This document shows positions 26,246 to 35,587 of a DNA stretch of 64,000 nt, piece after piece. The stretch is from Sphingomonas hankookensis. Lineage in GTDB: Bacteria; Pseudomonadota; Alphaproteobacteria; Sphingomonadales; Sphingomonadaceae. The stretch is taken from the NCBI RefSeq assembly GCF_022664465.1, contig NZ_JAKREV010000006.1, positions 186,001 to 250,000 on the forward strand. Direction: 5' to 3'. Positions within the stretch are counted from its first letter, which is position 1. Every line of letters starts with the position of its first letter. A program made the position numbers and the translations under genes. The notes beneath the pieces were generated by a model, which was given only the letters and a program-made list of their open reading frames with translations, was not told the origin of the DNA and did no database searches.

Positions 26246-27958
26246 TCAATAGCGATAGTCTAGCGTGGCGGTGTCGCCGGGGGGGAGCGTGACGCGCCAC
26301 GTCATGATGCCGTCGATCCGTTCGAGGCCCGGACCTTCGACCTTGGCGCCGGGATAGCCGATCGGGATTTCGACATCGACCGGCACGCCGCGCGCGTTGG
26401 TCAGGGTCAGGCGGGCATGAGAGGGCGCGAGCCCGACCTGCGTCACCAGCACCTGCCGGCTGCTGCCCGCGCCGATCAGTAGCGTCTCGCCCTCCGCCCG
26501 GTCGGTCATGGTGCCGGTGCCGACCAGCAGATTGGCCTGCCCCCGCGGCGCGTAGAGCGCGGTAGTGCCGGCGGGGAGGGGGATGCCGAGCCCCGCCGCC
26601 TTTTCGTTCTTCACGCGCAGCATGATGTCGAGCGCGCCGCCCGCGATCGGCTGACCGACGCCGACGCGACGGCGATAGACGCGGGTATAGGCGACGCCGT
26701 CCTGCCGCAGCAGTGCGACCTGTTTCTGCCCGTTTGCCGCGACGGTGGTGCGGCCGGGGAGGCGGTAGAGCTTTACGTCGCCGAGATTTTCGGGGGCGGG
26801 CGGTGCCGGGGGGGCGGGGGGCGCCGCGACCGGCAAGGGCGCGTACACCGGTGGCGGTGCCCGGAGACGCGATCCTGTGACAACGATCTCCTCCGCAACG
26901 TCGAAGGTTTCCAGCCGCAGGTCCGACGTCGTCGTCCCCAGCGGATAGCAGCGCAGTTGCAACCGGGTCGCCGCTGCCTCCAGCGCAGCGACGCGTTCGC
27001 GGTTCAGCCGGCCGGCGACGACCTGCACCTCGGCATCGGCGAAGCCTTCGGCGTTGCCGTTGGCGAGCGTGGTCCATGCGAACAGGTTCAGCCGATCGCC
27101 GGCGAGCGTGCCGACATAGCTGGCCGACCAGTCGAACCCGGTGGCGAGATAGGACAAACGGACGGTGACGGTGCGGCGCGACGGGCTGTCGGTGGTGACG
27201 CTCAGCACCGGTCTGGCCGACAGGCCGGCGGGGATGCGGCGGTATTTGAGGCTGTCGGCGAGGCCGGCACAGCCCAGCGCCTCGATCCCGTTCGCGGTCT
27301 GCACGACCACGCCGCCGGTCGGGCCGGAGACGATGGTCGCCGCTTCCTCGCGCACCACCCCGCTGGTGCGGTCGGTCCGGCGGAGCGTCACGCGGTTGCC
27401 GAGCGTGCCGTCGACCAGCGCGGCGGGCGAGAGCAGGCGCGCGTCGCGATTCTTTTCGACCGTCCCGCCGGGCAGGCCGTCGATCACCGCGCTGACGGGG
27501 ATGATGCCGCCGGCCACCCCTTCGAAGCGCAGCACGGCGCGGCCGCGGGGCAGGGTGATGCGGCGGGTTTCGGTGACCAGCGCGTACCCCTGCAGATTGC
27601 GCAGGTTCATCGGGTCGCGGGCGCCGCGATAGGGGGCGCGGTAGAGGGTGACCGCGACGGTTTGTGGGGCGGGGGAAGTTACGGTGGTGGGGATGGCGGT
27701 CGGAACCTGCCCTTCGCTTGCTACCCGTACCCCGGCGAAGGCCGGGGTCCAGTTGGGTTCTTTGGCGGGGAGGGGAACGGCAACTGCCAGCAGGATGGGG
27801 ATAAGGGTCGCGGTTCGTGTGATACTAAGGCCGTACCCCCTCGCAGGCGGGGGGCCAGAGCCACGCAGACCAACCGTTGCGCCCGGCAACCCTGGACCCC
27901 CGCCTACGCGGGGGTACGTCGTTGATGCGGGGGACCAGAAATCACAACGCGCGCGCAT
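26246..27958 (-). CDS. DUF4139 exported protein with repeat-derived N-terminus
   Basis: As written, 570 residues. The C-terminal part carries DUF4139 text (VTVRLSYLATGFDWSASYVG, MLRVKNEKAAGLGIPLPAGT, GIMTWRVTLPPGDTATLDYR). ATG 27958 overlaps the stop of the upstream DUF4139 gene (TGATG), so the two are coupled. The hydrophobic signal-like stretch TATLIPILLAVAVPLPA begins only near residue 50; the preceding residues are encoded by a REP pair (27831-27918). A second REP (27727-27750) follows the signal as NWTPAFAGVRV. The repeats seem to have entered between start codon and signal peptide, and just after it. A motif EEIVVTGSRLR, typical of sphingomonad outer-membrane receptors, occurs mid-protein. 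Function unknown; probably periplasmic or outer-membrane associated. Confidence 0.8.
   Translation of the reverse strand: MRARCDFWSPASTTYPRVGGGPGLPGATVGLRGSGPPPARGYGLSITRTATLIPILLAVAVPLPAKEPNWTPAFAGVRVASEGQVPTAIPTTVTSPAPQTVAVTLYRAPYRGARDPMNLRNLQGYALVTETRRITLPRGRAVLRFEGVAGGIIPVSAVIDGLPGGTVEKNRDARLLSPAALVDGTLGNRVTLRRTDRTSGVVREEAATIVSGPTGGVVVQTANGIEALGCAGLADSLKYRRIPAGLSARPVLSVTTDSPSRRTVTVRLSYLATGFDWSASYVGTLAGDRLNLFAWTTLANGNAEGFADAEVQVVAGRLNRERVAALEAAATRLQLRCYPLGTTTSDLRLETFDVAEEIVVTGSRLRAPPPVYAPLPVAAPPAPPAPPAPENLGDVKLYRLPGRTTVAANGQKQVALLRQDGVAYTRVYRRRVGVGQPIAGGALDIMLRVKNEKAAGLGIPLPAGTTALYAPRGQANLLVGTGTMTDRAEGETLLIGAGSSRQVLVTQVGLAPSHARLTLTNARGVPVDVEIPIGYPGAKVEGPGLERIDGIMTWRVTLPPGDTATLDYRY
27727..27918. 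repeat. REP-like repeats inside a coding region
   Basis: 27831-27918 is a full inverted pair (GTACCCCC-TCGC-AGGCGGGGGG and CCCCCGCC-TACGC-GGGGGTACG). 27727-27750 is a single CCCCGGC-GAAG-GCCGGGG hairpin. Both keep the reading frame of the DUF4139 gene open. Confidence 0.85.
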
Positions 27959-29400
27959 CAGTAGCGGGTGTCGAACGTCGCGGTGACGACCGCCGATCCG
28001 TTGGCGGGGACCGACACCTGCCAGACATTCTGTCCGGCATCGACGCGTTCGCCCGCGCGGCTCTGTTCGATGACGCGGGTGTCGCTCCAGTCGAGCCCGC
28101 CCTGCACCAGTTCGACCGTCACCGGCGCGGCCATGGCGTTGGTCAGGGTGTAGCGCATCTTCGTCTGCCAGCGGTTGGCATTGATGCGGGTGCGGCTTTC
28201 GACGACCGGGCGGACCTTCACGTCGAACGCATCGCCGGTCGCCAGCGCGATCTTCGACCCCTGCGGCGTGTGATCGATCGCCGCTTCGCCGGTGAATTGC
28301 GACTGGCCGCGCGCGTCGCGCATATAGACGCGGATGGTGCCGGCGGGCAGCGCGTCGCCCAGGCCGCCCTTCGCCGCATTGCTGAAGCGCACGATGCTCT
28401 GCGCGCTGCGCGGCTGTTCGGCGGTGCCGAGCCAGCCGTTGACGAAGCGATAGCCGCTGGTCGCCGCCGCGCCCTTCACGTCGAGGAAGCTGACCTGCTT
28501 GGTCTGCTTGTCGGCGATCGTGGTGCGTTCGGGCAGCGGATAGAGGTAGAAATCGCCCAGCTGTTCGCGGCTGCTCGTCTCGGTGCCGGCCTGCATCGTC
28601 GGGCGCCGCTGCGGACGGTTGGGACGATAGACGTTATCGTCCTCGACCGATTCGACCGAGCCGGCGACCAGCAGCGTGCGCGCATTGGTGAAGGTCGTGC
28701 CGGTGGTGTTGGTAAGCGTGATCCAGCCCTGCACGTCGATCGTGCCGCTCTTGCGATCGAGCAGCGCGACATAGTCGGCCTTCCACCCCAGATTGCGGCT
28801 GAGATAGGACAGCGTCGCCGGACGGGTGCCGGCGCGGGCACTGTCGAGCGTCACCGACAGCGTCGGGCGGGCGCGCAGCGACGCGGGCACCTTGTCGAAG
28901 ATCGCGCGCACCGGCAGGCCGTCGTCGCGCAGCACCTCGATCCGGTCGCCGATCTGCAGGACCACGCCGCCATTGACCGCCAGCACGCGGGCGCGTTCGC
29001 GCGTCTCGGCACCGGTCGCGGGGTTGGTGCGCAGCAGGGTGATCGTCTCCCCCACCGCCTTTTCCATCAGGCTGGAAGGGGACAGGAGGTCGAAGTCGAA
29101 ATTCTGTTCGACGATCCGCGCGTCGGGCACGGCGAGCGAGACGGTTTCGGGCCGGATCTGCGCGCTGACGTCGGGAAAGTCCTGTCGCACTTGACCGGTG
29201 CGCAGGGTGAGCGGACGGATGTCCTGCACCAGCGCGATGTCGTCGTTATAGATGGTGACCGACACGTCACCCTGCGCATTGCCGCCGATCGCTTCCGGCA
29301 TGCTGGCGGGTGCGGGCAGCGGGTTGTCGCGCAGGATTTCCTGCGCGGCGGCGGGGAGCGGGGTGAGCAGCGTCGCCAGCAAGAGCCACTTTGTTGTCAT
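27958..29400 (-). CDS. DUF4139 domain-containing exported protein
   Basis: A 480-residue protein with a clear Sec signal, MTTKWLLLATLLTPLPAAAQ. Body segments VSVTIYNDDIALVQDIRPLT, ARPTLSVTLDSARAGTRPAT, LSYLSRNLGWKADYVALLDR and the end NGSAVVTATFDTRY are typical DUF4139 beta-rich text. There is no catalytic motif and the family role is unknown. Two in-frame ATGs exist (29406 and 29400); the second is preferred because the GGGGGG tract sits six bases before it and touches the first. It is the first gene of a coupled pair with a second DUF4139 gene, with which it shares a TGATG junction. The two proteins are diverged paralogues that may work together at the envelope. Confidence 0.87.
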   Translation of the reverse strand: MTTKWLLLATLLTPLPAAAQEILRDNPLPAPASMPEAIGGNAQGDVSVTIYNDDIALVQDIRPLTLRTGQVRQDFPDVSAQIRPETVSLAVPDARIVEQNFDFDLLSPSSLMEKAVGETITLLRTNPATGAETRERARVLAVNGGVVLQIGDRIEVLRDDGLPVRAIFDKVPASLRARPTLSVTLDSARAGTRPATLSYLSRNLGWKADYVALLDRKSGTIDVQGWITLTNTTGTTFTNARTLLVAGSVESVEDDNVYRPNRPQRRPTMQAGTETSSREQLGDFYLYPLPERTTIADKQTKQVSFLDVKGAAATSGYRFVNGWLGTAEQPRSAQSIVRFSNAAKGGLGDALPAGTIRVYMRDARGQSQFTGEAAIDHTPQGSKIALATGDAFDVKVRPVVESRTRINANRWQTKMRYTLTNAMAAPVTVELVQGGLDWSDTRVIEQSRAGERVDAGQNVWQVSVPANGSAVVTATFDTRY

Positions 29401-29497
29401 GCGCATCCCCCCCGTTGATTGCGCCGAGTGTGGCGGGGGGATGTTGCATTGGCAAGACGGGGGGTGTCCATCACCCCCACTCCCCCGCTTCCCCCCC

Positions 29498-29616
29498 GTT
29501 TGCTTCGAGCGCAGGTTCGAGCCTGTCGAGAACCGAAGTCGAGAAGGGGTGCCCCAAGCAGGGAGTTCTCGACGGACGCTTCTCGACTTCGCTCGAAGCT
29601 GCTCGAACCGAACGGG
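29498..29616. repeat. TTCGAGC/GCTCGAA palindromic element
   Basis: A close copy of the 14039 element: opens CGTTTGCTTCGAGC, includes CTGTCGAGAACCGAAGTCGA, closes GCTGCTCGAACCGAACGG. It lies between the dehydratase gene and the DUF4139 pair, all on the minus strand. The 247-base gap contains nothing else recognised. Confidence 0.87.
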
Positions 29617-29647
29617 TTTTTCGGAGAGGGTGAAGAGGGCGGACCCC

Positions 29648-31438
29648 TTAGTGGTTATCGCGCGGCAATCCTTGCGTCTGGGCGATCTGCTGGAACGCCT
29701 CGGCACCTTCGAGGATCGCGCCGGTGGCCATCTGGCCAACGACCGAGCGCTGGATCGCCTGCCACGGGGTCTGCGACGCCGGGTATTGATACCCGCCTGC
29801 TGCCTCCAGTTCGCGGCGACGCGCGGCCAGTTCCTCGTCGCCCAGCAGCAGGTCGGCGCGGCCCTTGCCCAGGTCGATGCGGACGCGGTCGCCGGTGCGC
29901 AGCAGCGCGAGGCCGCCGCCTGCCGCCGCTTCGGGGCTGGCGTTGAGGATCGAGGGGCTGCCCGACGTTCCCGACTGGCGCCCGTCGCCGATGCACGGCA
30001 GCGCGTGGACGCCTTCGGTGATCAGGTACGCGGGCGGGCGCATGTTCACGACTTCCGCCGCGCCGGGATAGCCGATCGGCCCCGCGCCGCGCATGAACAA
30101 CAGCGTTTCGGGAGTGATGCCGAGTGCGGGATCGTCGATGCGGTGGTGATAATCCTCCGGCCCGTCGAACACGACCGCCGGTCCCTCGAACGCATCCGGG
30201 TCGGCGGGGTTGGACAGATAGCGGTCGCGGAATTCGGGGCCGATGACGCTGGTCTTCATCACCGCCGCGTCGAACAGATTGCCCTTCAGCACGATGAAGC
30301 CGGCCTCTTCCTTCAGCGGCTGGCCGAACGGACGGATGACCTTTTCGTCTTCGATCGTGGCGTCGCGGCAATTGTCGCCGATCGACTTGCCGTTTACGGT
30401 CAGCGCGTCCTCGGCGATCAGCCCCTGACCCATCAGCTGGTTGACGACCGCGGGCACGCCGCCCGCGCGGTAATAATCCTCGCCCAGATATTCGCCGGCG
30501 GGTTGCAGGTTGACCAGCAACGGCACCTTGTGCCCCTGTTCCTGCCAGTCCTCGATCGGCAGGTCGACGCCGATATGGCGGGCGATCGCCGCCAGGTGGA
30601 TCGGCGCGTTGGTCGATCCGCCGATCGCCGAATTGACCTTGATCGCGTTGTGGAACGCGTCTTTCGTCAGGATCTGCGAGGGCTTGAGGTCCTCGCGGAC
30701 CATGTCGACGATGCGCAGGCCCGTGCGATAGGCGATTTCCTGCCGGTCGCGATAGGGCGCGGGGATCGCGGCCGATCCGGGCAGCTGCATGCCCAGCGCC
30801 TCCGCCAGCGAGTTCATCGTCGTCGCCGTACCCATCGTGTTGCAATAGCCGGTCGAGGGTGCGGAGGAGGAGACGAGGCGGATGAATTCCTTGTTGTCGA
30901 TCTCTCCGGCGGCCAGCATCTGGCGCGCTTTCCATACGATCGTGCCCGAGCCGGTCCGCTCGCCCTTGTGCCAGCCGTTGAGCATCGGGCCGACCGACAG
31001 CGCGATCGCCGGGATGTTGACCGTCGCGGCGGCCATCAGGCAGGCGGGTGTCGTCTTGTCGCAGCCGATCGTCAGCACCACGCCGTCGAGCGGATAGCCG
31101 TACAGTACCTCGACCAGCCCGAGATAGGCGAGGTTGCGGTCCAGCCCGGCGGTCGGGCGCTTGCCGGTTTCCTGAATCGGATGGACCGGAAATTCCAGCA
31201 CGATGCCGCCCGCTTCGCGAATCCCCTCGCGCAGCCGTTCGGCGAGCACGAGGTGGTGGCGGTTGCACGGCGACAGGTCGCTGCCGGTCTGGGCGATGCC
31301 GATGATCGGCTTGCCCGATTGCAGCTCCTCCTGGCTCAAACCGAAGTTCAGATAACGCTCGATATAGAGCGCCGTCATGTCGATATTGTCGGGATTGTCG
31401 AACCAGGCGCGGCTGCGCAGGGCGGGCATGTCGGTCAT
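29648..31438 (-). CDS. IlvD/Edd family sugar-acid dehydratase
   Basis: A 596-residue iron-sulphur dehydratase. Cluster-ligand text [19 protein letters not shown] is present, with [20 protein letters not shown] upstream and the substrate-side [14 protein letters not shown] and [20 protein letters not shown] downstream. The length and the sugar-acid neighbours (FucP-like transporter, AraD1-like protein) point to an aldonate dehydratase, such as for L-arabinonate or D-xylonate, that forms a 2-keto-3-deoxy acid, rather than the branched-chain amino acid enzyme IlvD. ATG 31438 is chosen because the longer frame continues over the divergent transporter. It diverges from that transporter with a 216-base promoter region between them. 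The exact sugar acid is not resolved. Confidence 0.9.
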   Translation of the reverse strand: MTDMPALRSRAWFDNPDNIDMTALYIERYLNFGLSQEELQSGKPIIGIAQTGSDLSPCNRHHLVLAERLREGIREAGGIVLEFPVHPIQETGKRPTAGLDRNLAYLGLVEVLYGYPLDGVVLTIGCDKTTPACLMAAATVNIPAIALSVGPMLNGWHKGERTGSGTIVWKARQMLAAGEIDNKEFIRLVSSSAPSTGYCNTMGTATTMNSLAEALGMQLPGSAAIPAPYRDRQEIAYRTGLRIVDMVREDLKPSQILTKDAFHNAIKVNSAIGGSTNAPIHLAAIARHIGVDLPIEDWQEQGHKVPLLVNLQPAGEYLGEDYYRAGGVPAVVNQLMGQGLIAEDALTVNGKSIGDNCRDATIEDEKVIRPFGQPLKEEAGFIVLKGNLFDAAVMKTSVIGPEFRDRYLSNPADPDAFEGPAVVFDGPEDYHHRIDDPALGITPETLLFMRGAGPIGYPGAAEVVNMRPPAYLITEGVHALPCIGDGRQSGTSGSPSILNASPEAAAGGGLALLRTGDRVRIDLGKGRADLLLGDEELAARRRELEAAGGYQYPASQTPWQAIQRSVVGQMATGAILEGAEAFQQIAQTQGLPRDNH

Positions 31439-31572
31439 CGGAATTCCGGTCCAGCAAGGTGGCGCGCAGGACGCCGCCGGGGCGGAGCGGAGGCAAGAAC
31501 CGGCGGACCGTCGTCCCGCCTGATCCCGTTTGCCCGCTCCCGCGCGCCGTTGACGCCATGCGTTGCCGCATA

Positions 31573-31583
31573 TAGTCAGACAA
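31573..31583. promoter_or_regulatory. Possible GntR/FadR-type operator over a -10 element
   Basis: TAGTCAGACAA matches the FCD-subfamily GntR pattern TNGTNNNACNA. It overlaps TATAGT, a plausible -10 hexamer, with TTGACG 15 bases before it as a possible -35. It sits in the divergent region between the dehydratase and the FucP-like transporter, 72 bases before the transporter start. FCD regulators commonly control sugar-acid genes, but no such regulator gene is in the window. Confidence 0.35.
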
Positions 31584-31654
31584 AATAGAATTGGGCAAGC
31601 GATGCGACGGAACAAACCGTCCCGCGATGCCGCGACGACAGGGAGACGAACAGG

Positions 31655-32971
31655 ATGCCGGCCCCCATTTCCGTGCGCCCGGGCGGGGCGAGTGCCCCCG
31701 CCGGTGCCAGCTACGCGCCCGCGCTGACGCTGCTCGCCAGCCTGTTCTTCATGTGGGGGTTCATCACCGTCATCAACGGCACGCTGCTGCCGCATCTGCG
31801 CAGCGTGTTCGAACTGAGCTATTTCCAGGCGGCGCTGATCGAAAGCGTATGGTTCATCGCCTATTTCTTCGCCTCGATCCCGTCGGCCAAGCTGATCGAA
31901 CGGATCGGGTATCAGAAGTCGCTGGTGACCGGACTGCTCATCATGGCGGCGGGATCGCTGGGCATGACACTGGCGGCGAGCCTGCCGTCCTATGGCGTCA
32001 CGCTGTTCATGCTGTTCGTCATCGCCAGCGGCATCACGCTGTTGCAGGTCGCGGCCAACCCCTATGTCGCGGTGATCGGTCCGGCGGAGACGGCGTCGTC
32101 GCGGCTTAATCTGGTGCAGGCGATGAATTCGGCCGGTACGATGCTGGCCCCGCTGTTCGGCGCGTATCTGATCCTCGGCCGATCGAAGGGCGGGACGGCG
32201 GAGGCCGGCACGGTGCTGACTGAGGCCGAGCGGCTGGCCGATGCGCAGTCGGTGATCCTGCCCTATGCGCTGGTCGCGGTCGTGCTGCTGGTGCTGGCGA
32301 TCATCATCGCGCGCTTTCCGCTGCCGGCGATGGGCGCGGCGACCGCGCGGGTCGCCAAGGCCGAGCGCAAGAACCATTCGCTGCTCAGCCACCGCAACCT
32401 GGTCTTCGGGGTGGGCGCGATCTTCATCTACCTGATCGCCGAGATCGGGGTGGGCAACCTGTTCGTGAACTTCGTCACGCTGCCCGAGATCGGCAACATG
32501 ACCACCGAACAGGCCGGCCGTTACCTGACGCTGCTATGGGGCGGGATGATGATCGGGCGCTTCGCCGGGTCGGCGATCATGCAGAAAGTGCCCGCCGAAA
32601 CCGTGCTGGCGGTGTTCGCGGTCGGGGCGTTCGTGACGATGCTGGTAACGGTGTTCGCCACCGGTCCGCTTGCCATGTGGTCGCTGATTCTCGTCGGGCT
32701 GTTCCATTCGATCATGTTCCCGACGGTCTTCACGCTGGGGATCAAGGGGCTGGGGCCGCTGACCGAAGAAGGGTCGGGGCTGTTGATCATGGCAATCGCC
32801 GGCGGTGCGCTGGTCGCGGTGCAGGGCTGGCTGGCCGATCATTACGGCCTGCAGAACTCGTTCCTGCTGACCGCGGCGTGCGAGCTCTACATCCTGTTCT
32901 ATGCCGTGTGGGGATCGAAGGTAACGAACCCGATCGCCGACGTGCCCGCCGACACCGACGTCTTTGCATAA
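31655..32971 (+). CDS. FucP/GluP-family sugar:H+ symporter (MFS)
   Basis: A 438-residue MFS transporter. The signature of the fucose/glucose/galactose group is clear: [58 protein letters not shown] and [20 protein letters not shown]. It should import a sugar with protons across the inner membrane. ATG 31655 has GGGAGACGAACAGG upstream. The AraD1-like gene follows after 10 bases, and the dehydratase diverges. The three genes look like a transport and oxidative degradation unit for a pentose or deoxyhexose; the sugar is not determined. Confidence 0.92.
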   Translation: MPAPISVRPGGASAPAGASYAPALTLLASLFFMWGFITVINGTLLPHLRSVFELSYFQAALIESVWFIAYFFASIPSAKLIERIGYQKSLVTGLLIMAAGSLGMTLAASLPSYGVTLFMLFVIASGITLLQVAANPYVAVIGPAETASSRLNLVQAMNSAGTMLAPLFGAYLILGRSKGGTAEAGTVLTEAERLADAQSVILPYALVAVVLLVLAIIIARFPLPAMGAATARVAKAERKNHSLLSHRNLVFGVGAIFIYLIAEIGVGNLFVNFVTLPEIGNMTTEQAGRYLTLLWGGMMIGRFAGSAIMQKVPAETVLAVFAVGAFVTMLVTVFATGPLAMWSLILVGLFHSIMFPTVFTLGIKGLGPLTEEGSGLLIMAIAGGALVAVQGWLADHYGLQNSFLLTAACELYILFYAVWGSKVTNPIADVPADTDVFA

Positions 32972-32981
32972 GGAATCCCCG

Positions 32982-33968
32982 ATGTCCCTCCGCCTGTTGC
33001 AGCGCGTCGCCCCGTCGCGCGCCGTCATCGCCGCGACCGACGACGGCGCGTATCTCGTCCCCGGCGTCGACAGCGTCCGGGCGCTGGCGCTGTGCGCGAT
33101 CGAGGCGGGGCAGGGCATTGCCGACGCGATCGCCGCCGCAGGGCGAGGCGAGGCGGTCGACCTGCCCGCGCTGTTCGATGCCGGCGCGATCGGGTCGCCG
33201 ATCGACCATGACGATCCGGCGCATCTGGTGATGACCGGTACCGGGCTCACCCATCTCGGTTCGGCCGAGGGGCGCGACAAGATGCACCGCGCGGCGGCGG
33301 AAGCGGCGACGCAGACCGATTCGATGCGGATGTTCCTCGAAGGGGTCGAGGGCGGCAAGCCGGCGGCCGGCGCGGTCGGGCAGCAGCCCGAATGGTTCTA
33401 CAAGGGTGATGGCAGCCAGCTGGTCGCGCCCGGCGGCGACTTCGCCATGCCGCATTTCGCACAGGACGGGGGCGAGGAGCCCGAGCTGGCCGGCATCTAC
33501 CTGATCGGTCCCGACGGCACGCCGCACCGTATCGGCCTGGCCCTTGCCAACGAATTTTCGGACCATGTGACCGAGCGGCACAACTATCTGTGGCTGGCGC
33601 ACAGCAAGCTACGGCAGGCGTCGATCGGTCCCGAGCTGCTGATCGGCACCCCGCCCGAGCATATCGAGGGGACGAGCCGGATCGTGCGGGATGGCGCGAC
33701 GATATGGGAAAAGCCGTTCCTGTCGGGGGAAGCGAACATGTCGCACAGCCTGGCCAACCTCGAGCATCATCACTTCAAATATGCGCTGTTCCGGCGGCCG
33801 GGGGATATCCACGTCCACTTCTTCGGGACGGCGACGTTGTCGTTTTCGGACGGCGTGCGGACGGAGGAAGGCGATGTGTTCGAGATCGCGGCTGCGCCGT
33901 TTACGCTGCCGTTGAAGAATCGGCTGACGCGGGCGGCTGAGGTGCCGGTGGCGGTTCGGGAGTTGTGA
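32982..33968 (+). CDS. AraD1-like protein, fumarylacetoacetate-hydrolase fold
   Basis: A 328-residue enzyme of the FAH superfamily, AraD1/GguC-like group. Seen: LVMTGTGLTHLGSAEGRDKM, PEWFYKGDGSQLVAPGGDFA, GDEPELAGIYL-type text (EEPELAGIYLIGPDGTPHRI) and LANEFSDHVTE; acidic residues in these blocks usually bind the metal. Members act on 2-keto-3-deoxy sugar acids or related keto acids, consistent with a dehydratase just across the promoter region. ATG 32982 has AAGGA seven bases upstream. The FucP-like transporter gene ends 10 bases before. Which reaction it performs (dehydration, hydrolysis or retro-aldol) cannot be read from sequence. Confidence 0.85.
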   Translation: MSLRLLQRVAPSRAVIAATDDGAYLVPGVDSVRALALCAIEAGQGIADAIAAAGRGEAVDLPALFDAGAIGSPIDHDDPAHLVMTGTGLTHLGSAEGRDKMHRAAAEAATQTDSMRMFLEGVEGGKPAAGAVGQQPEWFYKGDGSQLVAPGGDFAMPHFAQDGGEEPELAGIYLIGPDGTPHRIGLALANEFSDHVTERHNYLWLAHSKLRQASIGPELLIGTPPEHIEGTSRIVRDGATIWEKPFLSGEANMSHSLANLEHHHFKYALFRRPGDIHVHFFGTATLSFSDGVRTEEGDVFEIAAAPFTLPLKNRLTRAAEVPVAVREL

Positions 33969-33990
33969 GGGACAGGCCCTGAGCTTTTTT

Positions 33991-34434
33991 CGTCATCCCG
34001 GCGAAGGCCGGGATTCATGGAAGCGGGACGGTGGCGCTTCCGCCGATGACGCCTGACAAAATGGATCCCCGCCTTCGCCGGGATGACGGTGCGGGCGATG
34101 TGCCGTGCTCCCCTTTCCTTCGTCACTCCCGCGAAGGCGGGAGTCCATAGACGCTGTGGTGGCGGATGGGGTCGATGGCTCTGCGTGTATGGATTCCCGC
34201 CTTCGCGGGAATGACGGTTGGGGGTTGGTGGTTGGGGATTGAGGAGGGCTGGGCATGCCCGCGCGCTGACCTCGGGTTCGGCCTTAGTTCTCGCCGTATT
34301 CTCCTTACATGCCCCCCGTTTGCTTCGAGCAGGTTCGAGCTTGTCGAGAACCGTAGTCGAGAAGGGGGTGCCCCAAACGGAGCGTTCTCGACGGACGCTT
34401 CTCGACAAGCTCGAACCTGCTCGAACTGAACGGG
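33991..34434. repeat. Two REP pairs plus a TTCGAGC palindromic element
   Basis: 33991-34089 (CATCCCGGC-GAAG-GCCGGGAT and CCCCGCC-TTC-GCCGGGATGACG) and 34121-34216 (CACTCCCGC and GCGGGAATGACG ends) are REP pairs. 34318-34434 is a copy of the 14039 element. They fill most of the 489-base gap between the AraD1-like and NUDIX genes, which converge. 34217-34317 shows no gene. Confidence 0.87.
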
Positions 34435-34457
34435 GAGAACAGGGATGGGGACGGCGC

Positions 34458-34913
34458 CTATCCCAGCAGCGGCTCGATCCGGTCGAGCAGTGGCAACTGG
34501 CTCTTCAGCATCATCGTCCGCGCCTCGGCGACCGGCATCCAGCGGGCGGCGTCGACCTCCGGAAAGGCGCGGCGGCGGCCGCTGCGCGGCGGCCATTCCA
34601 GCTCGAAGGTCATGCTGGTGATCGTCTGGGTATCGACATCCTGTTCGGCGGCGAAGGCGGACACCGACTTCCCGCCCGCCTGTCGCACCATGCCGAGCGG
34701 GGCGAGGGGGGCGACGACGGCGACGCCCAGTTCCTCGGCGACTTCGCGGCGGGCGGCATCCTCGACCGCTTCGTCGGGTTCGACCTGCCCTTTCGGAATC
34801 TGCCACGCGCCCTCTTGCCGCCGTGCCCAATAGGGGCCGCCGGGATGGACGAGCAGCACCGCCGGTTCGGGCGTGCGGCGGTAGAGCAGGATGCCCGCGC
34901 TATGCTGTGGCAT
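34458..34913 (-). CDS. NUDIX hydrolase
   Basis: A 151-residue enzyme. The Nudix box is read as GQVEPDEAVEDAARREVAEE followed by LGV, giving the GX5EX7REUXEEXG pattern. The N-terminal strand is QHSAGILLYRRTPEPAVLLV. Nudix enzymes cleave nucleoside diphosphates linked to another group; the WQIPKG text resembles diadenosine-polyphosphate or NTP-sanitising types, but the substrate is not settled. ATG 34913 gives MPQHSAGILLYRR; the upstream frame is out of character. It diverges from the alkB gene (84 bases between starts), which fits a shared theme of nucleotide damage, though this is only context. Confidence 0.9.
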   Translation of the reverse strand: MPQHSAGILLYRRTPEPAVLLVHPGGPYWARRQEGAWQIPKGQVEPDEAVEDAARREVAEELGVAVVAPLAPLGMVRQAGGKSVSAFAAEQDVDTQTITSMTFELEWPPRSGRRRAFPEVDAARWMPVAEARTMMLKSQLPLLDRIEPLLG

Positions 34914-34996
34914 GAAGGTGTCCCCGTTTCCGGGCGATCGTATCCGTCGCCCCTTGTTGATGGACAGACGCCGCCGACCCATGTTGCGTTCCATCG

Positions 34997-35587
34997 ATGC
35001 CGCAACTCGACCTCTTTGCCGCCGAACCGGGCTTGGCCGGCCTGTCGCACCGTACGGGCGTGGTGGCCGACGACCGGCTGTCGGCCATCGCCGCGGCGAT
35101 CGATGCCGCGCCGCTGACCCCGTTCCGGTTTCAGCAATGGACCGGACTGCGGCTGACCGCATCCTATGGCTGGCATTATGATTTCGAACGCGGGCAGGTC
35201 GCGCTGGCCGAGCCGATGCCCGACTGGCTGCTGGCGGTACGCGCGGCGGCGGCGGGGTTTGCCGGGGTGTCGGCCGAGGCGCTCGTGCAGGCGTTGCTGA
35301 CCCGCTACGATCCGGGCGCCGGAATCGGCTGGCACCGTGACCGGCCGGTGTTCGAGCATGTCGTCGGCGTCTCGATCGGCGCGCCGGCGACGTTGCGGTT
35401 CCGGCGGCGCCGGCCCCAGGGGTTCGAGCGGTTCGCGCTGCCGCTGGTGGCGGGGGCGGCGTATCACATGACCGGGGCTGCGCGATGGGACTGGGAACAT
35501 GGCATCGCGCCGATGACGGAAACGCGCTGGTCGATCACTTTTCGCAGTCTGACCGAGCGGTTCGCGCGGGAGGTGGGGTTTGCGTGA
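34997..35587 (+). CDS. AlkB-family 2-oxoglutarate/Fe(II) dioxygenase
   Basis: A 196-residue DNA/RNA repair dioxygenase. Iron ligands are His113 and Asp115 in IGWHRDRP and His168 in RWDWEHGIAP; the 2-oxoglutarate-binding arginines are in TRWSITFR (177 and 183). All four key features of AlkB are intact. It removes methyl groups from alkylated bases by oxidation. ATG 34997 gives MPQLDLFAAEPG, a usual start for sphingomonad AlkB proteins. The HIRAN gene follows with an eight-base overlap, so the two are translated together. Confidence 0.93.
   Translation: MPQLDLFAAEPGLAGLSHRTGVVADDRLSAIAAAIDAAPLTPFRFQQWTGLRLTASYGWHYDFERGQVALAEPMPDWLLAVRAAAAGFAGVSAEALVQALLTRYDPGAGIGWHRDRPVFEHVVGVSIGAPATLRFRRRRPQGFERFALPLVAGAAYHMTGAARWDWEHGIAPMTETRWSITFRSLTERFAREVGFA

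Noticed and set aside
29648..32392. 914-residue version of the dehydratase
   Set aside because: The extension overlaps the divergent FucP-like transporter; family length supports ATG 31438.
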